Shown here: positions 7,601 to 15,034 of the stretch, piece after piece | Layout of the letters: each line of letters starts with the position of its first letter | How positions within the stretch are numbered: the stretch's first letter is position 1 | IMG/VR virus record: IMGVR_UViG_3300046665_000756 | Span: 1 to 37,435 of that record | Length of the DNA: 37,435 nucleotides | Strand: one strand, 5' to 3' | Origin: a virus | Notes under the pieces: model-generated | Seen by the model: only the letters and a program-made list of their open reading frames with translations | Databases searched by the model: none | What the model was told of the DNA's origin: nothing | Program-made: the position numbers and the translations under genes

Positions 7601-9434
7601 GGATCGCACGACTCTTGCGCTGCTCATCCAGCACGCTGATCTGGCCTTCCAGATCAGTCTGCTCCTTGACGCTGTTCGCCTTCCGCTTCGTCAGGTCGAG
7701 CTCGGCTTCCAGCAGGACGCGCTTCCGGTCGAATGCAGCCAACTCGGTCCTTACCGTCGCGTTGATGGCCTCCTCGTCTGTCATACTGCCGGCGGCGCGC
7801 GCGGCTGAGATCCGGGCCAGTTCGCGCTGCTCGATCACGTCGGCGACCTGGTCGCGGCGCTTCATGGCCGCGATATTGGAATCGATGCCGGCGTTGAAGA
7901 TGTCCGCATACGACTTGCGAATATCGGCGACACGCTTTTCGATTTCTACCGACGACAGGTTTGCGGCGGCACCCTCGTTGCGCGCCTTCGTGACGTCACG
8001 CTCCAGTTGCGCTTGACGGGTCAAGTACTGATCGCCGTCCTTCATCCACTGCTTGCGGGCGTCATCGACCTTCTGGGCATCGGCTTCTGCCTTCGCCCGT
8101 GCCTTCTCGGCATCCGCGCGATCCCGAATAGCATTGATCGCGCGTTTGTTGGCGTCGAGCTGCGCATCGTATGCGGCAACGTCAGCAGCAAGGCCGCGTG
8201 CCTGCGCACGCGCCTTGCTTGCCTCAAGACCGTCGCGCTCCTTCAGCAGCGCGTTTATCTTCTCCATATTGCTGGCCTCGCGGCCGCCGGCGAAGTCGAC
8301 CACGGCGTTCGCCGCGTCCGACGCGTACATCTTCAGGCCGAGCCAGGCTTTCTCCCAGCTGTTGAGCGTGGCGAGCACCTTATCCTTCTGTTCCTGCACG
8401 CCGGCCGCATACGCCTGCTGGGCCACATTCGCCGCCTCAGTCGCTTTGCCCTGATCCTGCAGGGCCTTCACCTGCGCGTATGTCGACGCGCTGATGAAGT
8501 GGTACTTATCATCGATCGCGTTCAGGGCCTGGAGCGGCGACTTGCCGAGTTTTTCGAACTCGCCGACCGTCTCCTCGACGCTGCGACCAAGGACGCGTTG
8601 CGCGTCGACGGCCAGAACGGCGAACTTCTGCAGGCTCTCGGCCGGTACCTGGGCCGTTTGCACGAGCTGCGCCAGCGCGTCGGCGGCCTCGCGCGAGCCC
8701 GAGATCGCCGCCACGTTGCGGCGCATGTCCTCGAGCTGGCTGGACGTCGCACCGGCCGCGTTGCCGCTCAAGATGAGCGCGCGCCTGAATCCTTCTGCCT
8801 CGTCGGCACCCGACTTGTACGCGAGGGCCAGCACGCCGACGGCACCGGCGGCGACCGTGTACGGGTTCACCAGGCCGAGGATGTACCCGCCCAGCGCGCG
8901 AGCAGCGGTGCCGGTGCTGCCGAACTGGTCGCGCAGCTGGCCGCCTTGCTGCAGAAGCACCGTCAGCGGCTGCTGGCCGCCCTGCAACGCCGTCACGATG
9001 TCCGTGAACTGCGCCGGCACCGTGCGCATCGCCGCGGAGATCTGCGCGGCTGACGCCCCGGCCGACGCGCCTGTGCGCGCCTGCGCCTGCTCCACCGCGC
9101 GCAGCTGGGCGATGTACGGCGATAGCACGCTCGGGTCGACGCCGCGCTGGCGCGCCAGCAGTTCGTAGTACGCGGCCGTCTGGCGTCCGCCGGCCTCCAT
9201 TGCGGTCGTCGTGCGCTGGATAGCCGCGATGATGTTGCGCTGCGCAGCGTCGACGTTGCGCGACGCGGTCGACGCGCCGGCACCGACGTTGCCGACGGCA
9301 CGCTCGGCGCGGTCGCCGGCCTGGGCCACCTGCTGCGCCATCGTGCTGGCCTGCTGGCCGATCTCGGTGAACCCGGCGCGCGTGCGGGTCGTGTCCACCT
9401 CGGCGACAAGCTGTACGCGGCGTTCTTCGGTCAT
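4695..9434 (-). CDS. Tail tape measure protein
   Basis: 1579 residues, the longest gene in the window. It has an N-terminal tape-measure domain (about 1-300), long Ala/Lys/Glu/Arg-rich coiled coils (about 380-720), and a Gly/Ala-rich central hydrophobic region (about 760-950) likely to cross the host membrane. A second helical part follows. Residues about 1437-1486 match a DUF4214-like block (LLGRPADQAGLEYWQ). The C-terminus has the usual PEDMPAFIHKGERIIP motif. It sets tail length and helps eject DNA. The ATG at 9434 keeps a 4-bp overlap at its far end with the tip gene. Confidence 0.92.
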   Translation of the reverse strand: MTEERRVQLVAEVDTTRTRAGFTEIGQQASTMAQQVAQAGDRAERAVGNVGAGASTASRNVDAAQRNIIAAIQRTTTAMEAGGRQTAAYYELLARQRGVDPSVLSPYIAQLRAVEQAQARTGASAGASAAQISAAMRTVPAQFTDIVTALQGGQQPLTVLLQQGGQLRDQFGSTGTAARALGGYILGLVNPYTVAAGAVGVLALAYKSGADEAEGFRRALILSGNAAGATSSQLEDMRRNVAAISGSREAADALAQLVQTAQVPAESLQKFAVLAVDAQRVLGRSVEETVGEFEKLGKSPLQALNAIDDKYHFISASTYAQVKALQDQGKATEAANVAQQAYAAGVQEQKDKVLATLNSWEKAWLGLKMYASDAANAVVDFAGGREASNMEKINALLKERDGLEASKARAQARGLAADVAAYDAQLDANKRAINAIRDRADAEKARAKAEADAQKVDDARKQWMKDGDQYLTRQAQLERDVTKARNEGAAANLSSVEIEKRVADIRKSYADIFNAGIDSNIAAMKRRDQVADVIEQRELARISAARAAGSMTDEEAINATVRTELAAFDRKRVLLEAELDLTKRKANSVKEQTDLEGQISVLDEQRKSRAIQLSNDLFAAEQRRYRQAVNSAADVIEKEQAERKSQEDQTRAQLDYNEQIGLSQKQIAALTASRLLDIAAQKEAKAVVAEGWDLTGERAASIRAEAAAIRERAAAVLDGAEKQQRYDNWKQAVDQYGQVFQQGFADMLNNGNAGWQSFTKSLVTTFKTSVADQIYKMFARPIIVQLVGNYLGVGQAAIAGEIASQPNGYGVAANSGAGGANSAISAAQVASGLYKLTNDGFEGISTSVANAVQAGFDKTGLSGMFESAAPNYDLSTGIAGNGAAATGFGTAASTASAYLAGVAIGRELGNSISGKYGVTDNNRAFVNWNTLLSPWAIGGGLVGGLINRAFGMGSKDVTAQGISGTLSATDLTGQSYAKWHQDGGWFRSDKDGTDTKALTDAMVKQFTQGLRSIETASSGFASSLGVSADWISTYSKTFDLALTGDATKDAQAITDFFADIGDEIANKLVPNLADFAKSGEAASATLERLAGDFKGTDRVAQLLGRSASVLFGATGFESAKARENLIELAGGLSTLSSEASFFNQNFLTDAERIKPVAEALDKALASLGLDTIPATRDEFKALVNSLIDSGAAATEAGGKQLTSLLALSEAFAQVHTETVSATDAVSKAAAALQAMKDSASTLLGGVDNAFSALQKVVAREKTAVQASVTAQTAAVAKLQTLSQALRSTLDSLKSPDQKAAERASAQAQIRAALAIAKAGGALPTADSLQKALAAVTQDASDQFSSYADYLRDLYQTQNDLSQLADITDNSLSVEQQSLDALQAQLTRLDDMVAQGQEQIDLLKGQSIATLTLAQAMSGLQTAITGAQANPIVGATSSIANMYQQLLGRPADQAGLEYWQNAIAGGSTLDSIRDAIMNSDEYKKHLHPFAVGTNSVPEDMPAFIHKGERIIPAADNRALMARLASPSSNNEALAAEIRALRETVAQQQAALDRIATNTKEHKDMFEQSTGGGGPMLVEVT

Positions 9435-9446
9435 TCATGCACCCGT

Positions 9447-9468
9447 AAAAAGAGCCGCGTTGAGCGGC
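9447..9468 (-). terminator. Weak terminator-like hairpin before the tape measure gene
   Basis: A 5-bp stem GCCGC/GCGGC (9454-9468) followed on the minus strand by TCTTTTT. It lies in the short gap between the 58-residue membrane protein and the tape measure gene. The stem is short, so this is a candidate only, but it belongs to a recurring series in the late operon. Confidence 0.4.
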
Positions 9469-9492
9469 GGTATCGTTGTTCTTGCGTATCGG

Positions 9493-9669
9493 TTAGTGGA
9501 GCAACGGCATCAGCGAACCGACCGCGGAAGCGATCTTGTCGAATGCTGCGGCCAGCACATAAACGCCGACCGAAAACATGACCCACTTGCTGTGTGGTAT
9601 ATCCATCTTGAGACCCTTCAACCATTCGATGGCCAGCTTCATTCGCGGCCGGTTGGTGCTATCATTCAT
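9493..9669 (-). CDS. Small single-helix membrane protein (58 residues)
   Basis: The frame from 9669 to the TAA at 9493 encodes 58 residues. A basic amphipathic N-terminal half (MKLAIEWLKGLKMD) is followed by one membrane helix (about residues 29-50, WVMFSVGVYVLAAAFDKIA). It lies between the tail chaperone and the tape measure. No strong Shine-Dalgarno sequence is visible, although the hairpin gaps on both sides leave it as an isolated coding block. No known family is recognised. A small membrane or tail-associated role is possible. Confidence 0.5.
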   Translation of the reverse strand: MNDSTNRPRMKLAIEWLKGLKMDIPHSKWVMFSVGVYVLAAAFDKIASAVGSLMPLLH

Positions 9670-9703
9670 TCCATGTTCTTTCGTAGGTCAGTACGGAGGA
9701 AAT

Positions 9704-9740
9704 AAAAAGGCCCTGAACGTTTCCCGCGTCAGGGCCTTTT
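9704..9740. terminator. Strong bidirectional terminator-like hairpin
   Basis: Perfect 12-bp inverted repeat AAAAGGCCCTGA/TCAGGGCCTTTT (9705-9716 and 9729-9740) with a 12-base loop, flanked by A and T runs. It follows the tail chaperone genes on the minus strand and precedes the small membrane gene. It looks like an efficient terminator within the late operon, so read-through or antitermination seems needed for tape measure expression. Confidence 0.75.
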
Positions 9741-9772
9741 GCTTATCTATTGTGATGCTGCGAGGACGTGCC

Positions 9773-10518
9773 TCAATCTCTTGCACTCATCGCCTCCAGC
9801 GCGGCGAATTCCATCGTCCGGATATCCGCCTCGAGCTCGTCGTACTCGTCGGGCTCCAGGCGCATCCGGTCCATCTTGCGAAACAGGGTGTTGTAGTCGA
9901 GTCCAGTCGGGCCCACGGGGCCCACGCGCCACTGCGTGCGAATTTCGGCGAACAGGAAGTAGGCGCGCTGGTTCTCAGGCCAGACTTCGACGTCGTCGCC
10001 CGCGTAGTCCCCCAGCGTCAGGCCGAGGTTCTCCATCTTCGCGATGTCGTCCTTGCTCGGCGGCGCGGTGAACATCGCGCGGGCGATCTCGATCAGTTTC
10101 CCAGGCGACCCTCGGCGATCGCGGCGCGGTAATCGCTCACGATCGCATTGACGGCCGCCGGCAGTTCGTCGACCAGTTGCTGGGCTGATACCTTGTCGAA
10201 CGGGACATCGAGGTTCCAGCCGTCGACGGCGTCCATCAGAAAGCGGACGTTGAAGGTGTTCTGGCGCGCGGTGATTTCCACCAGCGTCGGGTCGGCGACC
10301 CTCTCGCCCGCGTTGAGCGCGGCGAGCACGCGCGCGGCGTCGGCATCGGCAGTGGCCTTGATCTCGGTCTGCAGGTTGTCCATGAAGGCCGCGAACTCCG
10401 TGCGGGTGCGGTACTTGAACTGCACTTCGATGATGCCGGCGTCTTCGCCGGGCATCGGGAACGAGACGACGCGTTTGAACGAAGCCGGGCGCTTGCCCAA
10501 GACGATTTTCTTTGCCAT
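9773..10518 (-). CDS. Tail assembly chaperone frameshift fusion (gpGT-like, DUF1799 extension)
   Basis: A product of about 248 residues made by a -1 shift at GGGAAAC (10096-10102). The first 141 residues equal the short G-like chaperone. Translation then continues with LIEIARAMFTAPPSK into a 107-residue extension of the DUF1799 type (pattern WPENQRAYFLF...QWRVG). In lambda-like tails the G and GT proteins coat the tape measure and recruit tail tube subunits. The reading frames and slippery heptamer are seen directly; the shift itself is inferred. An internal ATG at 10075 could give the extension alone. Confidence 0.78.
10093..10518 (-). CDS. Tail assembly chaperone, short form (gpG-like)
   Basis: 141 residues ending in GRLGN and a TGA at 10093-10095, immediately after the slippery heptamer. 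The protein is acidic and helical in its second half. It lies between the tail tube gene and the tape measure gene, the normal place for the chaperone. It probably binds the tape measure protein during tail assembly. The short form should be the major product, with the fusion made at low frequency. Confidence 0.78.
   Translation of the reverse strand: MAKKIVLGKRPASFKRVVSFPMPGEDAGIIEVQFKYRTRTEFAAFMDNLQTEIKATADADAARVLAALNAGERVADPTLVEITARQNTFNVRFLMDAVDGWNLDVPFDKVSAQQLVDELPAAVNAIVSDYRAAIAEGRLGN
10096..10102 (-). other. Programmed -1 ribosomal frameshift slippery site
   Basis: On the minus strand the codons CTG GGA AAC place the heptamer G GGA AAC in the X XXY YYZ phase, directly before the TGA of the short chaperone. 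The -1 frame reads on for 107 codons into a DUF1799-type extension. The lambda G/T site is the near-identical GGGAAAG. Confidence 0.82.
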
Positions 10519-10541
10519 GGTTGTTGTCTTTCAGGGTAGGG

Positions 10542-10569
10542 AAAAAGACCGCGAGGAGCGACCCCGCGG
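10542..10569 (-). terminator. Weak terminator-like hairpin between tail tube and chaperone genes
   Basis: Stem CCGCG/CGCGG (10549-10553 and 10565-10569) followed on the minus strand by TCTTTTT. It sits in the gap between the tail tube stop and the chaperone start. The 5-bp stem with an 11-base loop is weak, so this is only a candidate. Confidence 0.35.
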
Positions 10570-10615
10570 CGAAAGGCCGACGCCGTTTCATACCGCGCCG
10601 GCTGGCAACACGGGA

Positions 10616-11266
10616 TTACGACGCGTAGCGGACGACCTTGCCAGTCAGTGCCAAGCCGGCCTTGACGGCCATCGCCTGGCCCTTCGTCTGCGACGGGTTC
10701 TCGTTGAACGAAACGTAGCCCGAGTACAGCAGGATGTTACCGGTGGCCGGGAGTACGCATTTCAACGCTGCAACCTTCATCGAGTTGGACGCGGTACGCA
10801 ACACGGCGTTGTGCGGCTGGGCCATGTCGTCGACGATGGACATGTTCAGCGTCGTCGCTGCGAAGCCGTCCGGCAGGCTAATCTCGGTGTCGCTGTCCAT
10901 CAGCTGCACCGACGCGTATTTCGCGTCGCCGCCTGACACATCGCAGCTCAGCACCTGCACGATCGGCACCCAGCTCGTGATCTTGCGCAGGGAGCCGATG
11001 CCGGCCCCCGTCGGGAACTGGGTCGTGTCCGTGGTGTCGAAACCTTCGAGCGTCACGGACGTGGAGGCGGCGGTTTTCACGCGGAAGACGCGGCCCGTGG
11101 CCTTGCTCCAACCGCTGGTGAACTCGACGTAGTCGCCGACGGCGTAGGTATTGGTCGCCGTGGTCAGCACGCACTCCGCGGCGTTGGACGCGGCGCTGAC
11201 GTTGATCGAGGCGGCGTACACGGATGCTATCGCGTACGAGATGTTGTTCGGGAGTTGGAACGCCAT
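10616..11266 (-). CDS. Major tail tube protein
   Basis: 216 residues, beta-rich with many Thr, Ser, Val and Gly, no membrane segment and no enzyme motif. It is encoded just before the tail assembly chaperone and after the tail completion proteins, the standard place for the tube subunit of long flexible tails. It should stack as hexameric rings around the tape measure. Its gene is isolated by hairpins on both sides, which may adjust its dosage relative to the head genes. Confidence 0.8.
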   Translation of the reverse strand: MAFQLPNNISYAIASVYAASINVSAASNAAECVLTTATNTYAVGDYVEFTSGWSKATGRVFRVKTAASTSVTLEGFDTTDTTQFPTGAGIGSLRKITSWVPIVQVLSCDVSGGDAKYASVQLMDSDTEISLPDGFAATTLNMSIVDDMAQPHNAVLRTASNSMKVAALKCVLPATGNILLYSGYVSFNENPSQTKGQAMAVKAGLALTGKVVRYAS

Positions 11267-11282
11267 TACAGGGCCTTTCAGG

Positions 11283-11305
11283 AAAAAAAGCCCGATGACC
11301 GGGCT
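11283..11305 (-). terminator. Terminator-like hairpin upstream of tail tube gene (proximal)
   Basis: Stem AGCCCG/CGGGCT (11289-11294 and 11300-11305) with a 5-base loop and a run of seven T on the minus strand. It lies 17 bases before the tail tube start codon. A second hairpin lies just upstream of it. Confidence 0.6.
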
Positions 11306-11326
11306 GTTGCGCCCTTTCGGGCAATG

Positions 11327-11356
11327 AAAAAGCCGCCCGGATCTCTCGGGGCGGCT
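11327..11356 (-). terminator. Terminator-like hairpin upstream of tail tube gene (distal)
   Basis: An 8-bp stem AGCCGCCC/GGGCGGCT (11331-11338 and 11349-11356) followed by five T on the minus strand. It directly follows the DUF3168 gene, so two tandem terminator-like structures separate the head-tail connector genes from the tail tube gene. Confidence 0.65.
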
Positions 11357-11377
11357 CGGTTTATCGTTTGCGAGTGC

Positions 11378-11731
11378 CTACCGATCGGCCCAGATGGAGA
11401 AGTCCTGGCGGGAGCAGTACCGCTCCATGTCAGGATCCGCATCGGACGCGGCAGCACCAGATGGCCGCACCTGGAACACGGCGGCCGTGATCAATGCGAG
11501 CTCGATCTGCTTGATCAGGTCTTTCGCCTCCGCACGGCGATCGCTCCACACGTTCACCTGGATGAGCGCGTTTTCCTGCGACGGCACCGCGTTGTCGACA
11601 AACTCGACGGCGTCGCCGCCGATCTGCTGCCACGTCACGTACGGCCGCGCGGTGTCCGTCGGCGCAAAGTCCGGGAACGTGCGCGGGCAGATCGCCTTCA
11701 GCAGCACGACAAGCTTTTCCTCGAGCGTCAT
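11378..11731 (-). CDS. Tail completion / terminator protein (DUF3168 family)
   Basis: 117 residues. The pattern RPYVTWQQIGG, then QVNVWSDRRAEAKDLIKQIE and a C-terminal DFSIWADR, is the signature of DUF3168 proteins (gp17-like tail terminators). These cap the head-proximal end of the tail tube and allow joining to the head. The start overlaps the preceding gp10-like gene by 4 bp. Two terminator-like hairpins follow. Confidence 0.8.
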   Translation of the reverse strand: MTLEEKLVVLLKAICPRTFPDFAPTDTARPYVTWQQIGGDAVEFVDNAVPSQENALIQVNVWSDRRAEAKDLIKQIELALITAAVFQVRPSGAAASDADPDMERYCSRQDFSIWADR

Positions 11732-12249
11732 TGGATCAACCTCTGCAACATGTCCGCTGCGGCTTGCGCCGCCTGTGGAAATTTCACTTCCGCCCGGCGC
11801 ACGAACGACCTCGCGGGCACCTGGCGGGGCGCCGGCAACGGCACGTAATAGGCGTCCTTCACGGCCTGCGACGCGCCGCGGCCCGGCTTGCGCTTGCCGC
11901 GCGCCTCCGGCCGCACCGCCGTGTAGAAGTTGCCGTCGCGGCCGACGTAGGTCACGTACCGCTGGATATGCCCGAGCTCGACCAGGTGGCCGTGCGGCGC
12001 CTTGCGCACGTTCCAGCTGACGTGATACGTCGCGTGCCCCGCACCGCTGTTCGTCTGCGAGTACACCTGATAGATGCTCTGGGCCAGCTTGCCCGTTTTG
12101 GCCGGGATAGCGGCGACGTTCCGGCGCACCTCGTCGTAGAGCACCTGAGCCGCCGCCTGCGCGGCTGGCCGGACCGCCGCCTCAGCCGCGTCGCCCATTT
12201 CCTCGAGCATTCCGTACACACTGGCCATATCGACGGACAGCATGCTCAT
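11728..12249 (-). CDS. HK97 gp10-like head-tail connection protein
   Basis: 173 residues. An N-terminal helical part (about 10-50) leads to KTGKLAQSIYQVYS and a later basic KRKPGRGAS loop, followed by PARSFVRRAEVKF. This matches the HK97 gp10 family of minor structural proteins at the head-tail junction. Both ends overlap neighbours by 4 bp. The alternative start at the second Met changes only two residues. Confidence 0.78.
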   Translation of the reverse strand: MSMLSVDMASVYGMLEEMGDAAEAAVRPAAQAAAQVLYDEVRRNVAAIPAKTGKLAQSIYQVYSQTNSGAGHATYHVSWNVRKAPHGHLVELGHIQRYVTYVGRDGNFYTAVRPEARGKRKPGRGASQAVKDAYYVPLPAPRQVPARSFVRRAEVKFPQAAQAAADMLQRLIQ

Positions 12250-12548
12250 TGCGCGCGCTCGCAGACCAGGAACATGAACTGGGGATCGCGATCCGGCAGC
12301 GGCGGGCCCTTGACCTCATATTCTTCGCCGCTGTAGCGCACGCGCCAGGCGGCGTCGACGTCCCTGCGCGCGCGGATTCTGATCGACGCGCGTTTCACGG
12401 CGACGTCGGCGCCGGCGCGCAGCACCTCGGCGCCGGTCTGGAAGCGCACGTCCGCCCATACGGTGGCGACGTCGATCCAGTCCACGACCGGCTGGCCGAC
12501 ACCGTCCTCGCCCGGCTCGCGCCGCAGCAGTGTGATGCGATGGTTCAT
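12246..12548 (-). CDS. Head closure (head-tail joining) protein
   Basis: 100 residues from the ATG at 12548, which overlaps the upstream connector stop by 4 bp. The pattern starts MNHRITLLRRE and ends with WRVRYSGEEYEVKG, as in SPP1 gp16/lambda FII-like head closure proteins with a small beta barrel. It probably seals the connector after DNA packaging and provides the tail docking surface. The longer open frame upstream is an overlap with the connector gene and is not used. Confidence 0.75.
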   Translation of the reverse strand: MNHRITLLRREPGEDGVGQPVVDWIDVATVWADVRFQTGAEVLRAGADVAVKRASIRIRARRDVDAAWRVRYSGEEYEVKGPPLPDRDPQFMFLVCERAQ

Positions 12549-13105
12549 GCGTAGACTTTCAGGCCGTCGAGCAGCCGTTCGAAGTTTTCTGACTTGATGT
12601 TCGCCTGCGGCGCGAACTGCTGTTGCACGCACGCCAGGATGTATCCCTTCGCCTCGTCCGGTACCGCCGTGTCGTCGGGCCCATACCCGCACGTGTACTG
12701 CACCTCGACGGCATTGATCCGCACGGCCGTGGCCGGCCAGGCACGTCCCGGCGCCGGGACGACGTAGCCCGGGGCGCTTTCCGTGTCGAGCATGTAGCCC
12801 TGCGGGTCCAGCACCTGCTGCACGCCGGCGGCGTCGTAGAACTTGACGTGCACGACGCTGGTGAGCGGCGGCTTGGGAAGCCGGATCGCGGCCGGGAAAG
12901 CGTCGAGCGTGACACGCCACGTCTGCGTCACGAACGCGCGGCCGATGATGTGCTCGGCATCGCGCGTGTACGTGCGCACGGCGAGCGCGATGTCGGCGTC
13001 CAGCGCGGACGTGCCGTCAGCGTCGACGTCGACCCGGGCGGCCCGGCGCGCCGCATCCATCGACACCGCCAGCGCACCCGGCGGCGTGATCAATCGTGAG
13101 GTCAT
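12545..13105 (-). CDS. Head-tail connector (gp6-like adaptor)
   Basis: 186 residues from the ATG at 13105. The N-terminal helices are followed by RTYTRDAEHIIGRAFVTQTW and PKPPLTSVVHVKFYD. A C-terminal YTCGYGPDD...VPDEAKGYILACVQQQF is characteristic of gp6-like adaptor proteins. It should form the ring that binds the portal and extends it toward the tail. It overlaps both neighbours by 4 bp. Confidence 0.82.
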   Translation of the reverse strand: MTSRLITPPGALAVSMDAARRAARVDVDADGTSALDADIALAVRTYTRDAEHIIGRAFVTQTWRVTLDAFPAAIRLPKPPLTSVVHVKFYDAAGVQQVLDPQGYMLDTESAPGYVVPAPGRAWPATAVRINAVEVQYTCGYGPDDTAVPDEAKGYILACVQQQFAPQANIKSENFERLLDGLKVYA

Positions 13106-14559
13106 CGGAAATTCCTTTGCGTTGCGGCCAGCCGCGCCGGGCCGGCCTCGTTCGGCCTGGCCGCGCCCGTTGCGGACGGCCGGGCTTCGTTGTAATGCTG
13201 CTGCGGAGCGTACCCGGCGCCCACCGGCGCGCGGGCGTACGAGACCTGGGCGCTGTAGCGCAGTTGCGCGTCGACGCCAGCCAGGACGAAGGCCCCTGCA
13301 TCCGCAAGCATGCGGCGACCTGCCAGCAGTGACGCCTCGGTGCCAGACCAGGCGAACGCGGCCGACGTCGCGGACAGTCGCCGCCACGCCAGCACCCCGA
13401 CCACAGCAGCCGTCAGCGCGAACGTGCCGACCGTCGCCGTCAGCGTGTACGTCGGCCCGCTCGGCCCTTGCACGGGCGTGTAGGCCATCTGCACGCTGCC
13501 AGGCGAGAGCGTGAAGGTCCCTGTTTGCGCCGGGAGCCGCCGCGCGACGATGAGCGGCGCAGTTTTACCGGCCATGCCGAAGGCGCCGACGCTCGCCGCG
13601 ATCTTGCGTGCGGCCGCGATCGATGCTGATGTGCCGGACATTGTGAAACCGCCGACGTCACCCGATAGGCGCCGCGACACTCGCAGGTTCCCCGGGGTCC
13701 AACCCGACGTCAGTGCGCCGACAGCTGTAACCAGACGGCGCGCTGCGATCAGCGCCGCTTGGGAAGCCAACCACGCGAAAGCGCCGGACGCGGCCTGGAG
13801 CACGTACGCAGCCAATGGGGCACGCGGCACCCACAGGCGCCGCGACAACGGCTTGAACAGCTGCCAAGGGTTATCGGCCAATGATTGCATTTCTGCATCC
13901 GTTAGCGTACGAGCCCATGCGGCCACCATCGATAGAGCACCGGTAGCCCATCCAGCATCGCCAGCCCAACGCGCGCCGACGTACACCGTGCCATTCAGCG
14001 CGGTCAAATTTGTCGGTGTGTTCGTCGTTACCTGTCCGTTCTGAAAGACGGCCGTCCTTATCGGAGAGGCAGTTGCGCCGATGGTAAAGCCCCGCGTAAG
14101 TTCGGCGAGACTCATTGCCACCGGCGACGTTGCCACTCCAGTCGTACCCGCGCTAGTGTTGAACGGAATAAACTCGGCCTTGCCGTTAGCAATGCGGAAC
14201 TGAAATTTCCGGGTTGCGTTGTTATCGCAGTCCAGCGCAATCTGCGTAACGGCGTTTGACGTAGCCGAGCCGACGGCAAACAGGCTGTAATTTGTGCCGG
14301 TCAGCCCCGGAACACTCAGGTTGTATGCGCGACTGGACGTCGACGCGGATCGCGCGCCGGCGCCCAAAATCGTATTTACTTGCGTCGCCGCTACGTAAGG
14401 GACCAGCGTCTGGCCGCTCGCGCAATAACCATAGGCGGCCTCCGCGTGAGAGAACGCGAGCACCATATCTCGCGTGATCGGGTTGCTCCAGTCGATGAGA
14501 AGCGCTTCGCCCGGCTGCGGCTGTATGGTCCGAACTCGCTTACCGACAAGCGCGGCCAT
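13102..14559 (-). CDS. LamG-like structural protein with 22-residue repeats
   Basis: 485 residues from the ATG at 14559. The N-terminal half (about 40-240) resembles a concanavalin/LamG beta-sandwich, with the typical VYVGARWAG...GALSMVAAWARTL ending. Residues about 252-436 hold eight imperfect repeats of about 22 residues with consensus A-x-x-G-x-F-x-x-x-G-x-x-A-x-L-x-x-x-R-R-L. The last about 50 residues are Pro/Ala/Arg-rich. It lies among head genes, so it may decorate the capsid or neck and bind carbohydrate. The role is inferred. Confidence 0.65.
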   Translation of the reverse strand: MAALVGKRVRTIQPQPGEALLIDWSNPITRDMVLAFSHAEAAYGYCASGQTLVPYVAATQVNTILGAGARSASTSSRAYNLSVPGLTGTNYSLFAVGSATSNAVTQIALDCDNNATRKFQFRIANGKAEFIPFNTSAGTTGVATSPVAMSLAELTRGFTIGATASPIRTAVFQNGQVTTNTPTNLTALNGTVYVGARWAGDAGWATGALSMVAAWARTLTDAEMQSLADNPWQLFKPLSRRLWVPRAPLAAYVLQAASGAFAWLASQAALIAARRLVTAVGALTSGWTPGNLRVSRRLSGDVGGFTMSGTSASIAAARKIAASVGAFGMAGKTAPLIVARRLPAQTGTFTLSPGSVQMAYTPVQGPSGPTYTLTATVGTFALTAAVVGVLAWRRLSATSAAFAWSGTEASLLAGRRMLADAGAFVLAGVDAQLRYSAQVSYARAPVGAGYAPQQHYNEARPSATGAARPNEAGPARLAATQRNFR

Positions 14560-15032
14560 TACGTGTACTGCGCCGCTGCTGCAAGCGCCTTCAACGTCCA
14601 GTTCGCCGCCATCGTCTGGCCGGACCGGTTGAGGATGTAGACGTTGTACAGCACCGGCATCAGGTCGACCATGGCCGACTGGAACAGCGCGTTCGTGTTG
14701 GCCGTCGGCGTCTTCGCGGCCACAAACGAGCCAGCCCGCATGGTGAACGGAATGTAGCTCGCCCCGGCAGTAGTGTCCACGTCGGGGAAGCTCGTGCCGT
14801 CGAGGGCCGGCACGAGATACAGGTCCGCAATCGTGGTACCGGCCGCGATGCCGGTCACCGTCGCCCATTGCGCGGTCAGCGAGAACAGCGCCATAAACAG
14901 GTCGGCGGCGTTGCCGCTTGCGCGGCAGTCCAGCTGCGTGCTCACCAGACCAGCAGAGCCGGTTGTCAGCGCGGCACCGGCGCTGGTCAGCGAGACGATC
15001 GCCTGCTCTTTCGTAAGGATGCTTCCTGCCAT
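14559..15032 (-). CDS. Phage structural protein, unknown function
   Basis: 157 residues from the ATG at 15032; the upstream part of the open frame overlaps another gene and is not used. The sequence is rich in Ala, Thr and Ser and likely beta-structured (SYIPFTMRAG, MVDLMPVLYNVYILN). It precedes the LamG-like protein with a TAATG overlap, suggesting coupled synthesis and possibly a shared complex. No family is recognised with certainty. Confidence 0.6.
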   Translation of the reverse strand: MAGSILTKEQAIVSLTSAGAALTTGSAGLVSTQLDCRASGNAADLFMALFSLTAQWATVTGIAAGTTIADLYLVPALDGTSFPDVDTTAGASYIPFTMRAGSFVAAKTPTANTNALFQSAMVDLMPVLYNVYILNRSGQTMAANWTLKALAAAAQYT

Positions 15033-15034
15033 GG

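Noticed and set aside
8509-9438. 309-residue Arg-rich frame overlapping the start of the tape measure
   Set aside because: Out-of-frame shadow of the tape measure gene on the same strand.
9431-9625. 64-residue minus-strand frame upstream of the tape measure
   Set aside because: Overlaps the better-supported 58-residue membrane gene, contains the hairpin region and shows a random Arg-rich composition.
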